Below are positions 9,228 to 17,852 of a stretch of 64,000 bases of DNA, in pieces. The stretch lies in the NCBI RefSeq assembly GCF_014646115.1, contig NZ_BMMV01000008.1:1-64000 (forward strand), read 5' to 3'. This DNA is from Streptomyces camponoticapitis (GTDB lineage: Bacteria; Actinomycetota; Actinomycetes; Streptomycetales; Streptomycetaceae). Below the pieces are notes generated by a model. That model saw only the letters and a program-made list of their open reading frames with translations. It searched no databases and was not told the origin of the DNA. The stretch's first letter is position 1. Each line of letters opens with the position of its first letter. Made by a program: the position numbers and the translations under genes.

Positions 9228-10277
9228 ATGGAGTTGACTGCCTGCGGTTCCGGCCCCGGTCCTGGTGCCGGCTCGGGGGTCGACGAGGTCGCCGCTCTGC
9301 GGGAACGGGCGCGCGGCTCACTGCTCGGCCTCGCGGTCGGCGACGCGCTCGGCGCCCCCGCGGAGAACATGCGCCCTTCGGAGATCCGCCGCCGCTGGGG
9401 CCGCATCGAGGGATTCGTCAGCGACAACCCGGCCGGTACCGACGACACCGAGTACGCGATCTTCTCCGGTCTCCTGCTGGCCAGGCACGGCTCGGCCCTG
9501 ACCGTCTCCCATGTCGAGAACGCCTGGCACCACTGGCTGGCCGACCTCGACGAGGGAGCGTTCCGGGGAGCCGGGTTCAGCGAGCGCGGCACGCTGGAAA
9601 ATCTGCGCAGGGGCCTCGCCGCCCCGATCACCGCCCAGCACCGGCACGCCTGGAGCGACGGCCTCGCGATGCGGGCGGCCCCGTTCGGCGTCTTCGCGGC
9701 GGGCCACCCGGCCGAGGCGGCCCGGCTCGTCGCGGTCGACGGCACGGTCAGCCACGAGGGCGAGGGCATCTACGGCGGCCAGGCGGTGGCGGCCGGGGTC
9801 GCCGCCGCGATGACGGGCGCGGGCCCGGCATCGGTGGTCGCCGCCGCGCTCTCGGTGATCCCGATGGACTCCTGGACGGCCCGCTCGCTGCGCCGGGCGG
9901 TGGTCGCCGCGGGTCGGGACCATCCCGACACGCTGACCATGGAGCGGGCGGTCCGTTCGGCGGTCGTGATCGGCGGCTACCCGTGGACGGACCTGGCGCC
10001 GGAGGCGGTGGGCCTGGCCTTCGGAGCGTTCGCGGCGGCCCGCGGCGACTTCCGTACGTCGGTCCTGACGGCGGTCAACATGGGCCGCGACGCGGACACC
10101 ACGGCGGCGGTGGCGGGAGCGCTTTCGGGTGCGGTCTCCGGCGCCGAGGCGATCCCGACGGAGTGGTCCTCGGCGATCGGCCCGGTCCGGGGCAGCTGCC
10201 TTCCGTCGATGCGCGGCTACCACGTCCTGGACATCGCGGACCTCCTGACCCCGGACGACGACGGGCAGGGCTCGTGA
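9228..10277 (+). CDS. ADP-ribosylglycohydrolase-family protein A (intact metal site)
   Basis: This protein of about 349 residues belongs to the DraG/ADP-ribosylglycohydrolase family, all-alpha enzymes with a two-metal site that cleave ADP-ribose from proteins or small molecules. The first motif GSLLGLAVGDALGAP (30-44), the metal ligands TDDTE (71-75) and the C-terminal GRDADT (286-291) are all present, so activity is expected. An in-frame GTG at 9129 and an ATG at 9207 are alternative starts. The family domain begins near residue 23, so the ATG at 9228 is enough. It is the first gene of the seven-gene operon; its stop overlaps the next start as TGATG. Confidence 0.88.
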   Translation: MELTACGSGPGPGAGSGVDEVAALRERARGSLLGLAVGDALGAPAENMRPSEIRRRWGRIEGFVSDNPAGTDDTEYAIFSGLLLARHGSALTVSHVENAWHHWLADLDEGAFRGAGFSERGTLENLRRGLAAPITAQHRHAWSDGLAMRAAPFGVFAAGHPAEAARLVAVDGTVSHEGEGIYGGQAVAAGVAAAMTGAGPASVVAAALSVIPMDSWTARSLRRAVVAAGRDHPDTLTMERAVRSAVVIGGYPWTDLAPEAVGLAFGAFAAARGDFRTSVLTAVNMGRDADTTAAVAGALSGAVSGAEAIPTEWSSAIGPVRGSCLPSMRGYHVLDIADLLTPDDDGQGS

Positions 10278-12049
10278 TGAGCGGCCGGGGCCGTGGGGCG
10301 GAGCTGTCGGGGGGTACGGAGGCGGGCCCCCGGCCGCGGTACGCGGGGACACGGGACGAGACCCCGACCGGTCGGATTCCCGGTGGACCGAAGGGTGACG
10401 AGGCATCGCCCACCGGGCCGAACCCCGCACACCCGGACGGCGCGTACGCGGACAGCGGCGACCAGCTGCCCGGCCACAAGGCGAACGCCAGGCCTCCGGC
10501 CGGCCCTCAGCCGCCGTACACGCTGAGCGCGGGGACACGGGACGAGACCCCGACCGGTCGGATTCCCGGTGGACCGAAGGGTGACGAGGCATCGCCCACC
10601 GGGCCGAACCCCGCACACCCGGACGGCGCGTACGCGGACAGCGGCGACCAGCTGCCCGGCCACAAGGCGAACGCCAGGCCTCCGGCTGGCCCTCAGCCGC
10701 CGTACACGCTGAGCGCGGGGACGCAGGGCGAGGCCCCGGCCGGTCGGATCCCAGGCCGGTCGGAGGCCGGCACCGGCCTTCAGCCGCCGCAGGCGCTCCG
10801 CGGCGCCCACGAACGGCCCGCAGGCGGGCGGATCGCGGGTCGACCCGGGAGCGGTGGTCGGACGGGCGGCGGCGCCCCCCGGTGTGAGCACCTGGCGCAC
10901 GGGGGCGGCCCCGGGGTGGACCGGGATCGTGTCGAGGGGCTGCTTCTCGGGCTTGGGGCCGGGGATGCCGCCGGGTGGCCCGCCGCCCGGCATCGGGCCG
11001 CGCGGATGCCCGAGTGGACGCGGCGGCTCACCCGGGAGCTCGACACCTTCGCCGAACAGAACGCGACCACCACCCTCCCCGTACCCATCGCCCTCAACCA
11101 GCCACCCGAGCCGCTGCGCCTCGGGCCGTCCGACGACGCCGAGTGGGCGGCCTTCGCCGCCGAGACCGTGCTCACCGCGTTCGGTGAGCTCTTCGTCGGT
11201 CTCCCCGCCGACCGCCGCACACGCGCCGCCGTCGACCTGGCCTGGTCCACCCTCGCCGGCGAGATCGCCGCGGCGGCGGACCGCGCGCCGGAGGTGGAGT
11301 CCGCCGTACTGCCGCTCCGCGCCCGGATCTCCGTACGCGCGGGGCTCGGCAATCTCGCCACCGGTCTGCGCCCGCCCGCGACGGGCCACGACAACCCGCA
11401 CTACTTCGACGACGCGGCCTGCGTACGGGCGGTCGTACTGGCCGTCGTGCATCCGGGACGGCCCCACGACGCCGCCGAACTCGCGGAGTTCGACGCCCGC
11501 TACACGCAGGACGGCGACGGGGTGCACGGCGCCCGCGCCATGGCCGCCGCCGTGGCCGCGGCGCTCGGCGGCGCCGACACCGCGACGGCGGTCGACGCCG
11601 CGCTCGAACAGCTGCCGGACAGCACCGAGATCGGCCGCAACGCCCAGCACGCGGTCAAGCTGGCGCGGGACTTCGCGGACGAGCCCGCAGGAGCGTTCGC
11701 GCTCGTCCCCCTGCTGGAGCATCAGATCGTCGACCACGTCTACAGCTACGGCATCGCCGCCGCCGAGACCGTGCCGGTCGCCCTCGCCCTGACCCTCGCG
11801 TCCGACGGGATCGTCTCCGCCGCCGTACCCGCCGCCGCGTGCCTCTCGCGGGTCGCGGACTCGGCCCCGGCGCTCGCCGGTGCGCTGACCGGGGCGCTCG
11901 GCGGGGGCGCGGCCGTGCCCGCGGCCTGGCGCGACGCCTGCCGCGTCCTGGCCGGCTGCGCGCTGCCGCGTCTCGCGGGTACGGACCTGGTGGAACTCGC
12001 CGGTCTGCTGGCGCGCACCGTCGCCTCGGCGGACCACAACTCCCCGTAG
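10277..12049 (+). CDS. ADP-ribosylglycohydrolase-family protein B (degenerate site, repeat-rich N-terminus)
   Basis: From the TGATG overlap with gene A the frame encodes 590 residues. Residues 1 to ~213 are low-complexity Pro/Gly-rich sequence containing two nearly identical 62-residue repeats and a broken third. The family domain starts near residue 214 (DRVEGLLLGLGAGDAAGWP). The usual TDDT is replaced by SDDAEW, and the C-terminal GRDADT by SRVADS, losing one metal-binding Asp, so it may be a pseudoenzyme or have altered chemistry. A start at GTG 10916 would omit the repeats and give 377 residues. In favour of the long form: coupled start, uninterrupted frame, repeat length divisible by three, and a synonymous difference between copies. 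Confidence 0.7.
   Translation: MSGRGRGAELSGGTEAGPRPRYAGTRDETPTGRIPGGPKGDEASPTGPNPAHPDGAYADSGDQLPGHKANARPPAGPQPPYTLSAGTRDETPTGRIPGGPKGDEASPTGPNPAHPDGAYADSGDQLPGHKANARPPAGPQPPYTLSAGTQGEAPAGRIPGRSEAGTGLQPPQALRGAHERPAGGRIAGRPGSGGRTGGGAPRCEHLAHGGGPGVDRDRVEGLLLGLGAGDAAGWPAARHRAARMPEWTRRLTRELDTFAEQNATTTLPVPIALNQPPEPLRLGPSDDAEWAAFAAETVLTAFGELFVGLPADRRTRAAVDLAWSTLAGEIAAAADRAPEVESAVLPLRARISVRAGLGNLATGLRPPATGHDNPHYFDDAACVRAVVLAVVHPGRPHDAAELAEFDARYTQDGDGVHGARAMAAAVAAALGGADTATAVDAALEQLPDSTEIGRNAQHAVKLARDFADEPAGAFALVPLLEHQIVDHVYSYGIAAAETVPVALALTLASDGIVSAAVPAAACLSRVADSAPALAGALTGALGGGAAVPAAWRDACRVLAGCALPRLAGTDLVELAGLLARTVASADHNSP
10342..10713 (+). repeat. 186-bp tandem duplication, in frame
   Basis: Copies at 10342-10527 and 10528-10713 are identical except for one C/T difference (10501 versus 10687), which is synonymous in the reading frame of gene B. 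A degenerate third copy begins at 10714, keeps about 40 bp, and later shows a piece resembling the repeat's end (around 10775-10798). The period is 62 codons. Confidence 0.95.
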
Positions 12050-12105
12050 CACCACGGGCGGCGAGCTTCACCCCCCGTGGACGTACCCGGGTGGACAATT
12101 CCGGC

Positions 12106-13272
12106 ATGACGACGCTCAGAGCATCCACGACGCCCGCGCTCGAAGACCGGATCACCGGCAGTCTCGTCGGCGCGGCCGTCGGAGACGCGCTCGGCGGCCC
12201 CGTCGAGGGCTACACCCCCGAGCAGATCATGGACCGGCACGGCGGCCGGGTGTCCGGCATCGTCGGCCCGTGGAACGAGGACTGGCGTACGGCGCGGCCC
12301 ATCGCCCCGTACCACAAGGGCGACGGCCACGTCACCGACGACACCTTGATGACGCACGCGCTGGTGCGGGTGTACGCCACGGTCCGCGACCACCTCGACG
12401 CGTACGCCGTGGCCGACCTTCTCGTCCCCGACCTGATCTCCACACCGCGCTGGATCCCGGAGCTGGAGGCGGAGGCCCTGCCGCTCCAGCGGATCTTCCT
12501 GGCGGAGAAGTGGCTCGTCGCGCGTATCCACTACGGGCATGTGGACCCCCGCGAGGCGGGCGCCGGGAACATCGTCAACTGCGGTGCGGCGATGTACATG
12601 GCGCCGGTGGGCCTGGTCAACGCGGCGAACCCCGCCGCCGCGTACGCGGAGGCCCTCGACGTCGCCGGCGCGCACCAGTCCAGTTACGGCCGTGAGGCGG
12701 CCGGGGTCCTCGCGGCCGCTGTCGCGGCGGCGTGTGCGCCGGGCGCGACGCCGACGAGCGTCGTGGACGCGTGCCTCGCGCTCGCCAAGGACGGGACGCG
12801 CGCCGCGATCGAGGCGGTGTGCGAAGTGGCCGCCGCCCATGAGGACTTCGAGCCGGCGCTGCGTCCGCTGCGGGAGGCGGTCGCGCCGTTCGACACGGTG
12901 GGTCCCGACTACCGCGCCCCCTCCCTCGGCGCGCGCCGGCCGTCCCGGCTGCACTCCATCGAGGAACTGCCCGTCGCGCTCGGCATGTTGCTCATCGGCG
13001 ACGGCGACTTCCGCCGTACGGTGCTCGGCTCGGTCAACTACGGCCGCGACTGCGACTCGATCGCCACGATGAGCGGGGCGGTGGCCGGGGCGCTGTCCGG
13101 CGGGGCGACGATCCCGCCGGACTGGTCGAAGCGGGTCTCGGAGGCGAGCCGGCTCGATCTGCACGGCCCGGGGGGGACGCTGACGGAGGTGGCGTACGAG
13201 GTGTTCGCCCGGGACACGGAGCGTCGCCGCGCCCACGAGTCGGCGTTCGCCGAGCTGACGGTGGGGCGATGA
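12106..13272 (+). CDS. ADP-ribosylglycohydrolase-family protein C
   Basis: This 388-residue family member keeps both metal-binding motifs: TDDTLM at 77-82 and GRDCDS at 313-318 (Asp315 and Asp317, with Ser in place of the usual Thr). The N-terminal GSLVGAAVGDALGGPVEGY is typical. It is 56 bp downstream of gene B, the only real gap in the operon, so an internal promoter is possible. GTG 12091 is an alternative start five codons earlier; neither start has a strong ribosome-binding site. It has long insertions between the motifs (around 85-150, PELEAEALPLQRIFLAEKW) unlike gene A, so its substrate is probably different. It ends in an ATGA overlap with the next gene. Confidence 0.87.
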   Translation: MTTLRASTTPALEDRITGSLVGAAVGDALGGPVEGYTPEQIMDRHGGRVSGIVGPWNEDWRTARPIAPYHKGDGHVTDDTLMTHALVRVYATVRDHLDAYAVADLLVPDLISTPRWIPELEAEALPLQRIFLAEKWLVARIHYGHVDPREAGAGNIVNCGAAMYMAPVGLVNAANPAAAYAEALDVAGAHQSSYGREAAGVLAAAVAAACAPGATPTSVVDACLALAKDGTRAAIEAVCEVAAAHEDFEPALRPLREAVAPFDTVGPDYRAPSLGARRPSRLHSIEELPVALGMLLIGDGDFRRTVLGSVNYGRDCDSIATMSGAVAGALSGGATIPPDWSKRVSEASRLDLHGPGGTLTEVAYEVFARDTERRRAHESAFAELTVGR

Positions 13273-14738
13273 CGGAGCCGTTGCGGGTGACCTGGGTCCA
13301 GCCGGAGGACCTGCTGGGCCACGAGCTGCGCCAGGCGGCCGAGGACGGGCGCGACGCGGCGGCGGCGGCCGCCACCTGGTACGCCGCCGGCGGCCCCCCG
13401 TCGCCGCCGCGCGCGGGCGCGTCCACACCCCCGGCGCCCCCGGAACTGCGCGCGCTGGCCCTGACGCTGCTGTCCCGACTGGCGGACCTGCCGGGCCCGT
13501 TGGCGGAGAGCGAACCGACGGAGCTGCCCGAGATCGTCCGAGCACGCGGGGGCGGATGGCCGGCCGCCGAGCCGACCACACCCACGGCGCGGGCGAGACC
13601 GGACGCGACCACAACACCGCGAGCCACGCACGGACAGGGGTCCGGGGGCCCGCCCCCGATTCGGGGAAGAGGCGGGAGGGGGGAAACCCTCGGCACCCAC
13701 CAGCTGCACGCCGCCTGGCTCGGCCGCGCCGCGGGGTGCCTCCTCGGCAAACCCGTCGAGAAGCTCACCCTCCCCGCCATCCGCGCACTCGCCCGCGCCA
13801 CCGGCAACTGGCCCCTGAACAGCTGGTTCACCGCCGAGGGCGTCCCGGCGGACCTCGCCGCCGCGCACCCCTGGAACCGGCGTTCCGCCGCGAACTCACT
13901 CGCCGAGAACATCGACGGCATGCCCGAGGATGACGACCTCAACTACCCCTTGCTCAACGTGCTGTTGCTCCAGCGGTACGGCCGCGGCTTCCGCACCGCG
14001 GACGTCGCCCGGCTCTGGCTCGACCAGCTGCCCGCCGGGCGTACGTTCACCGCGGAGCGCGTCGCGTACCGCAATCTGCTCTCGGGGATCGAGCCCCCGG
14101 ACACGGCCCGGCACCACAACCCGTTCCGGGAGTGGATCGGCGCGGCGATCCGCGCGGACGTGCACGGCTGGACGCACCCGGGCGACCCCGCGTCGGCCGC
14201 CGAACAGGCCTACCGGGACGCGACGCTGACGCACACCGCCAACGGTGTGTACAGCGCGATGTTCGTCGCGGGCACGATCGCCGCGGCGGGCGGCGGCGCG
14301 GACGTGCACGCCTCTCTGCGCGCCGGCCTCGCCGTCGTACCCCCGCGCTCACGACTCGCGGAGGCCGTCCGCCACGGGATCGGGACCGCCCGCGCCCACA
14401 ATGACTTCGACACCGTCGTCGACCGACTGCACGCCGCCCACGGCCACCACCACTGGGTCCACGCCATTCCCAACGCCGCGCTCGTCGCCGCCGCGCTCAC
14501 CCACGCCGACGGCGACTTCACCGGCTCCATCTGCCGCGCCGTGTCCGGCGGTTGGGACACCGACTCCAACGGCGCGACGGCCGGCTCCGTCGCCGGTCTG
14601 CTCGCCGGGCACCCGGACCGGCTGCCCGAGCGGTGGACGGCTCCGCTCAAGAACCGCCTCGCCACCTCCGTCGTCGGCTTCGACGGCACCGGCTTCGACG
14701 AACTCGCCCGACTCACCCAGGAGGCACTCCGCCCATGA
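13269..14738 (+). CDS. ADP-ribosylglycohydrolase-family protein D (PEDDD subgroup)
   Basis: This 489-residue protein has an N-terminal region of about 85 residues (TWVQPEDLLGHELRQAAEDGRD), a variable Pro/Gly/Arg-rich linker of about 50 residues, then the glycohydrolase domain from about residue 142 (AAWLGRAAGCLLGKPVEK). The metal motif is MPEDDDLNY (218-226) instead of TDDT, and the C-terminal motif is WDTDSN (429-434). This pairing appears consistently within one subgroup of the family, so it is a variant, not decay. The N-terminal extension is of unknown role. The start overlaps gene C by ATGA and its end overlaps the kinase gene by ATGA. Confidence 0.85.
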   Translation: MTEPLRVTWVQPEDLLGHELRQAAEDGRDAAAAAATWYAAGGPPSPPRAGASTPPAPPELRALALTLLSRLADLPGPLAESEPTELPEIVRARGGGWPAAEPTTPTARARPDATTTPRATHGQGSGGPPPIRGRGGRGETLGTHQLHAAWLGRAAGCLLGKPVEKLTLPAIRALARATGNWPLNSWFTAEGVPADLAAAHPWNRRSAANSLAENIDGMPEDDDLNYPLLNVLLLQRYGRGFRTADVARLWLDQLPAGRTFTAERVAYRNLLSGIEPPDTARHHNPFREWIGAAIRADVHGWTHPGDPASAAEQAYRDATLTHTANGVYSAMFVAGTIAAAGGGADVHASLRAGLAVVPPRSRLAEAVRHGIGTARAHNDFDTVVDRLHAAHGHHHWVHAIPNAALVAAALTHADGDFTGSICRAVSGGWDTDSNGATAGSVAGLLAGHPDRLPERWTAPLKNRLATSVVGFDGTGFDELARLTQEALRP

Positions 14739-15625
14739 CCGGCATCGTGGTGCTCGGCAGCACCAACATGGACCTCGTCGCGTACGTCGCGCGGGCCCCG
14801 AAGCACGGGGAGACCGTCACGGGCCGTGAATTCCGCACGGTCCCCGGCGGCAAGGGCGCCAACCAGGCCGTGGCCGCCGCCCGCGCCGGTGGCGACGTGG
14901 CGATGATCGGCGCGGTCGGCGACGACGAGTTCGGCGTACCGCTCCGGCACACGCTCACCTCGTCCGGCGTGGACACCGATCTCCTCCACACCGCCGAGGG
15001 GCCCTCCGGCACGGCCCACATCGTCGTCGACGACGAAGGCGGCAACGCGATCGTCGTCATCCCCGGCGCCAACGGCACCCTCACCACGCTCGGTCCCGGC
15101 GAGGAGACGCTCATCAGCACCGCCACCTCCCTGCTCCTCCAGCTCGAACTCCCCCTGAGCGTCGTCCTCGACGGCGCGCGGGCGGCGAGGCGGCACCGAG
15201 TGCGGACGATCCTCACCCCCGCCCCCGTCCAGCCGCTGCCGCCCGAACTCCTCGCCGCCACCGATCTGCTGGTCCCCAACGAGCACGAGGCCGCGGAGCT
15301 CACGGGCGTCGCGGACCCGCACGAGGCGGCGAAGGTGCTGCTCCGGCAGGTCCCGGAGGTCGTGATCACCCTGGGCGCGGCGGGCTGTCTGTACGCGGCG
15401 CGCGACGCGGGGCCTGTCACCGTCCCCGCGCCGAAGGTCACCGCCGTGGACACGACGGCCGCCGGTGACACCTTCGTCGGCGCGCTGGCCGTGGCGATCG
15501 GCGAGGGACTTCCGATGCCGGAGGCGACGCGCTGGGCGTCGGCCGCCGCCGCGCTCTGCGTACAGCGGCACGGGGCGTCCACGTCCATGCCGTACCGCTG
15601 CGAGATCGACGAGGCCGCCTCATGA
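14735..15625 (+). CDS. rbsK: Ribokinase-like PfkB-family sugar kinase
   Basis: This 296-residue PfkB-family kinase most resembles ribokinase, which phosphorylates D-ribose at O5 using ATP. The substrate-side motif GGKGANQAVAAARAGG (about 34-49) and the ATP-site/catalytic motif DTTAAGDTFVGAL, with Asp of AGD as general base, are complete. No ribose transporter or rbs repressor is adjacent. Instead it overlaps (ATGA at both ends) an ADP-ribosylglycohydrolase gene and a CoA-transferase gene. This suggests it acts on ribose or a ribosyl product released by the glycohydrolases, which is inference. Another pentose or nucleoside is possible. Confidence 0.85.
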   Translation: MTGIVVLGSTNMDLVAYVARAPKHGETVTGREFRTVPGGKGANQAVAAARAGGDVAMIGAVGDDEFGVPLRHTLTSSGVDTDLLHTAEGPSGTAHIVVDDEGGNAIVVIPGANGTLTTLGPGEETLISTATSLLLQLELPLSVVLDGARAARRHRVRTILTPAPVQPLPPELLAATDLLVPNEHEAAELTGVADPHEAAKVLLRQVPEVVITLGAAGCLYAARDAGPVTVPAPKVTAVDTTAAGDTFVGALAVAIGEGLPMPEATRWASAAAALCVQRHGASTSMPYRCEIDEAAS

Positions 15626-16860
15626 CCGACGCCACCGGCACGGGCACCGACCCGAAGGCCCCCTCCGCCCCCGCCGCTCCCCCGCTGGACGGTCTGCGCG
15701 TCCTCGACCTCGCCACCCTCTTCGCCGGCCCGCTCGCCGCCACGATGCTCGGCGACTTCGGCGCCGAGGTCATCAAGGTCGAGCACCCCACCCGCCCCGA
15801 CCCCTCGCGCGGGCACGGTCCCGCGAAGGACGGCGTCGGCCTCTGGTGGAAGATCCTTGGCCGCAACAAGCGCACCATCACCCTCGACCTGTGCAGCCCG
15901 CCCGGCCGGGACGTCCTGCTGCGGCTGGCCGCCGGCGCGGACGTGATCGTGGAGAACTTCCGCCCCGGCACGCTGGAGAGATGGGGCCTCGGCTGGGCCG
16001 AACTCTGCGCCGTCAACCCCCGGCTGGTCCTCGCCCGGGTCACCGGCTTCGGGCAGTTCGGCCCGTACTCCCGGCGCCCCGGCTTCGGCACGCTCGCCGA
16101 GGCGATGAGCGGCTTCGCCGCCATGACCGGCGAGCCCGAAGGGCCGCCGACGCTGCCGCCGTTCGGTCTGGCCGACTCGATCGCCGCGCTGGCCACCGCG
16201 TACGCCGTGATGACCGCGCTCAACGGCCGGGCCGCGTCGGGCCGGGGCCAGGTGGTCGACCTGGCGATCATCGAGCCGATCCTGACGGTGCTGGGGCCGC
16301 AGCCGCTCTGGTACGACCAGCTCGGCTACGTACAGCCCCGTACCGGCAACCGCTCCCGTAACAACGCCCCCCGCAACACCTACCGCACCGCCGACGGCTC
16401 CTGGCTCGCGGTCTCCACCTCCGCGCAGTCGGTCGCCGAGCGCGTCATGCGGCTGGTGGGCCGGGAGGAACTGGTCGAGGAGCCGTGGTTCACCACCGGC
16501 AGTGGGCGGGCCGACCACGCGGACGTGCTGGACGAGGCGGTCGGCGGCTGGATCGCCCGGCGTTCACGCGACGACGTGATGGCCGCGTTCGAGAAGGCGG
16601 ACGCGGCCGTCGCCCCCGTCTACGACGTCCGCGACGTCATGGACGACCCGCAGTACCGGGCGCTGGACACCGTCACCGAGGTCGCGGACCCGGACCTCGG
16701 GCCGATCCGCATGCAGAACGTCCTCTTCCGGCTCTCCGAGACCCCCGGGGCCATCCGGTGGGCCGGCCGTGCGCACGGCGCCGACACGGACGCGGTCCTG
16801 GGCGAGCTGGGCCTCTCCGCTCCGGAGATCGCGGCACTGCGTGAGGAGGGCGCGCTGTGA
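15622..16860 (+). CDS. Class III (CaiB/BaiF) CoA-transferase
   Basis: This 412-residue protein belongs to the formyl-CoA:oxalate/carnitine CoA-transferase family, which moves CoA between carboxylic acids through an enzyme-bound mixed anhydride. The typical N-terminus LDGLRVLDLATLFAGP, the VENFRPGTLERWGLG motif and the catalytic Asp (GLADSIAAL, Asp185) are present. Length is normal. The acids are unknown. Its overlap with a CitE-like gene is a pairing often seen in dicarboxylate or branched-acid CoA metabolism (for example itaconyl-, citramalyl- or malyl-CoA). The two are therefore likely to make and then cleave, or hydrolyse, an acyl-CoA. It overlaps both neighbours by four bases. Confidence 0.88.
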   Translation: MTDATGTGTDPKAPSAPAAPPLDGLRVLDLATLFAGPLAATMLGDFGAEVIKVEHPTRPDPSRGHGPAKDGVGLWWKILGRNKRTITLDLCSPPGRDVLLRLAAGADVIVENFRPGTLERWGLGWAELCAVNPRLVLARVTGFGQFGPYSRRPGFGTLAEAMSGFAAMTGEPEGPPTLPPFGLADSIAALATAYAVMTALNGRAASGRGQVVDLAIIEPILTVLGPQPLWYDQLGYVQPRTGNRSRNNAPRNTYRTADGSWLAVSTSAQSVAERVMRLVGREELVEEPWFTTGSGRADHADVLDEAVGGWIARRSRDDVMAAFEKADAAVAPVYDVRDVMDDPQYRALDTVTEVADPDLGPIRMQNVLFRLSETPGAIRWAGRAHGADTDAVLGELGLSAPEIAALREEGAL

Positions 16861-17747
16861 GCCGCCCCGCGCCCCATCCGCCGCGCACGCCGCACACCGT
16901 GCCCGCCGGGGGGCCGCTCTACCCGACGCACCCGACGCACGCCCCGCTCACCTGGCTGTACGTGCCCGGGGACCGGCCCGACGTCGTACAGAAGGCGCTC
17001 ACCTCCGGCGCCGACGCGGTGATCGTCGACCTGGAGGACGCGGTGGCCGCCGACCGCAGGGAGTACGCGCGGGCCGCGACCGCCGATCTGCTGGCCTCCC
17101 CAGGCCCCACGCCGGTCCATGTCCGTATCGCGGGCGACGACGACATCCCCGTGCTGGCCGGCCTCCCCGGCCTGGCCGGGCTGCGGCTGCCGAAGGTCAC
17201 GCACGCGTCGGACATCCGCCGGGCCGCCGCCAGGGCCCCGGGCGCCCCGCTGTACGCGCTGCTGGAGTCAGCCCTCGCCATCGAGAACGCCCACGCCGTC
17301 GCCGCGGCCCATCCCGCCGTGCGCGGTATCGCGCTCGGTGAGGCGGACCTCCGCGCCGATCTGGGGGTACGGAACGACGCCGGGCTCGACTGGCCGCGCA
17401 GCCGCATCGTGGTGGCGGCGCGGGCCGCCGGTCTGCCGGCGCCCGTCCAGTCGGTCTTTCCCGACGTGCGGGACCTGGAGGGGCTGGCGGCCTCCTGCAC
17501 GCACGGCCGATCCCTCGGCTTCTTCGGGCGGTCCGCGATCCATCCACGCCAGCTGCCGGTGATCGAGCGCGCGTATCTCCCCACGGCGCGTGAGGTCGAG
17601 TCCGCCGCGGAGATCGTCGAGGCGGCGGCGGAGGACGCGGGGGCGCTGGCGCTGCCGGACGGGCGGTTCGTGGACGCGGCGATCGTGGCGGCGGCGCACC
17701 GCACGCTCGCCCTGGCCGCCCGCGGGCAGGGCGTCTTTCTGGACTGA
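16857..17747 (+). CDS. CitE-like HpcH/HpaI aldolase-family lyase
   Basis: This 296-residue TIM-barrel protein resembles the citrate lyase beta subunit and the stand-alone CitE-like malyl/citramalyl-CoA lyases and thioesterases. Visible family motifs are LYVPGDRPDVVQKAL near residue 30, the Mg-binding VDLEDAV near 60, ALLESALAIENA near 137 and a GEADLRADLG motif. There are no citrate lyase alpha or gamma genes here, so a stand-alone acyl-CoA lyase or thioesterase is more likely than citrate lyase. It starts with GTG inside a GTGA overlap with the CoA-transferase. A strong terminator follows, so it is the last gene of the operon. Confidence 0.87.
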   Translation: MSRPAPHPPRTPHTVPAGGPLYPTHPTHAPLTWLYVPGDRPDVVQKALTSGADAVIVDLEDAVAADRREYARAATADLLASPGPTPVHVRIAGDDDIPVLAGLPGLAGLRLPKVTHASDIRRAAARAPGAPLYALLESALAIENAHAVAAAHPAVRGIALGEADLRADLGVRNDAGLDWPRSRIVVAARAAGLPAPVQSVFPDVRDLEGLAASCTHGRSLGFFGRSAIHPRQLPVIERAYLPTAREVESAAEIVEAAAEDAGALALPDGRFVDAAIVAAAHRTLALAARGQGVFLD

Positions 17748-17776
17748 CGCCCGTCCACCGGCGCGCGGCTGTCGCG

Positions 17777-17820
17777 CGAAAGGGCCGCCGGACCCCTGAG
17801 GAGGTCCGGCGGCCCTTTCG
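17777..17820. terminator. Bidirectional terminator between the glycohydrolase operon and lgt
   Basis: A perfect 18-bp stem (17777-17794 with 17803-17820) has an 8-base loop. The arms start with CGAAAGGG and end with CCCTTTCG, giving a short T-run on both strands. It sits between two convergent genes. Confidence 0.9.
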
Positions 17821-17852
17821 TGGCTCCGGTGGCTTTCCCGGCGCGGCGCGCG

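Noticed and set aside
10217..12055. Long minus-strand frame opposite glycohydrolase homologue B
   Set aside because: Product is Arg/Val-rich and repetitive; the plus strand carries the family domain and coupled start.
16857..17747. Citrate lyase beta subunit as a firm name
   Set aside because: No alpha, gamma or prosthetic-group genes nearby; a stand-alone CitE-like enzyme is more likely.
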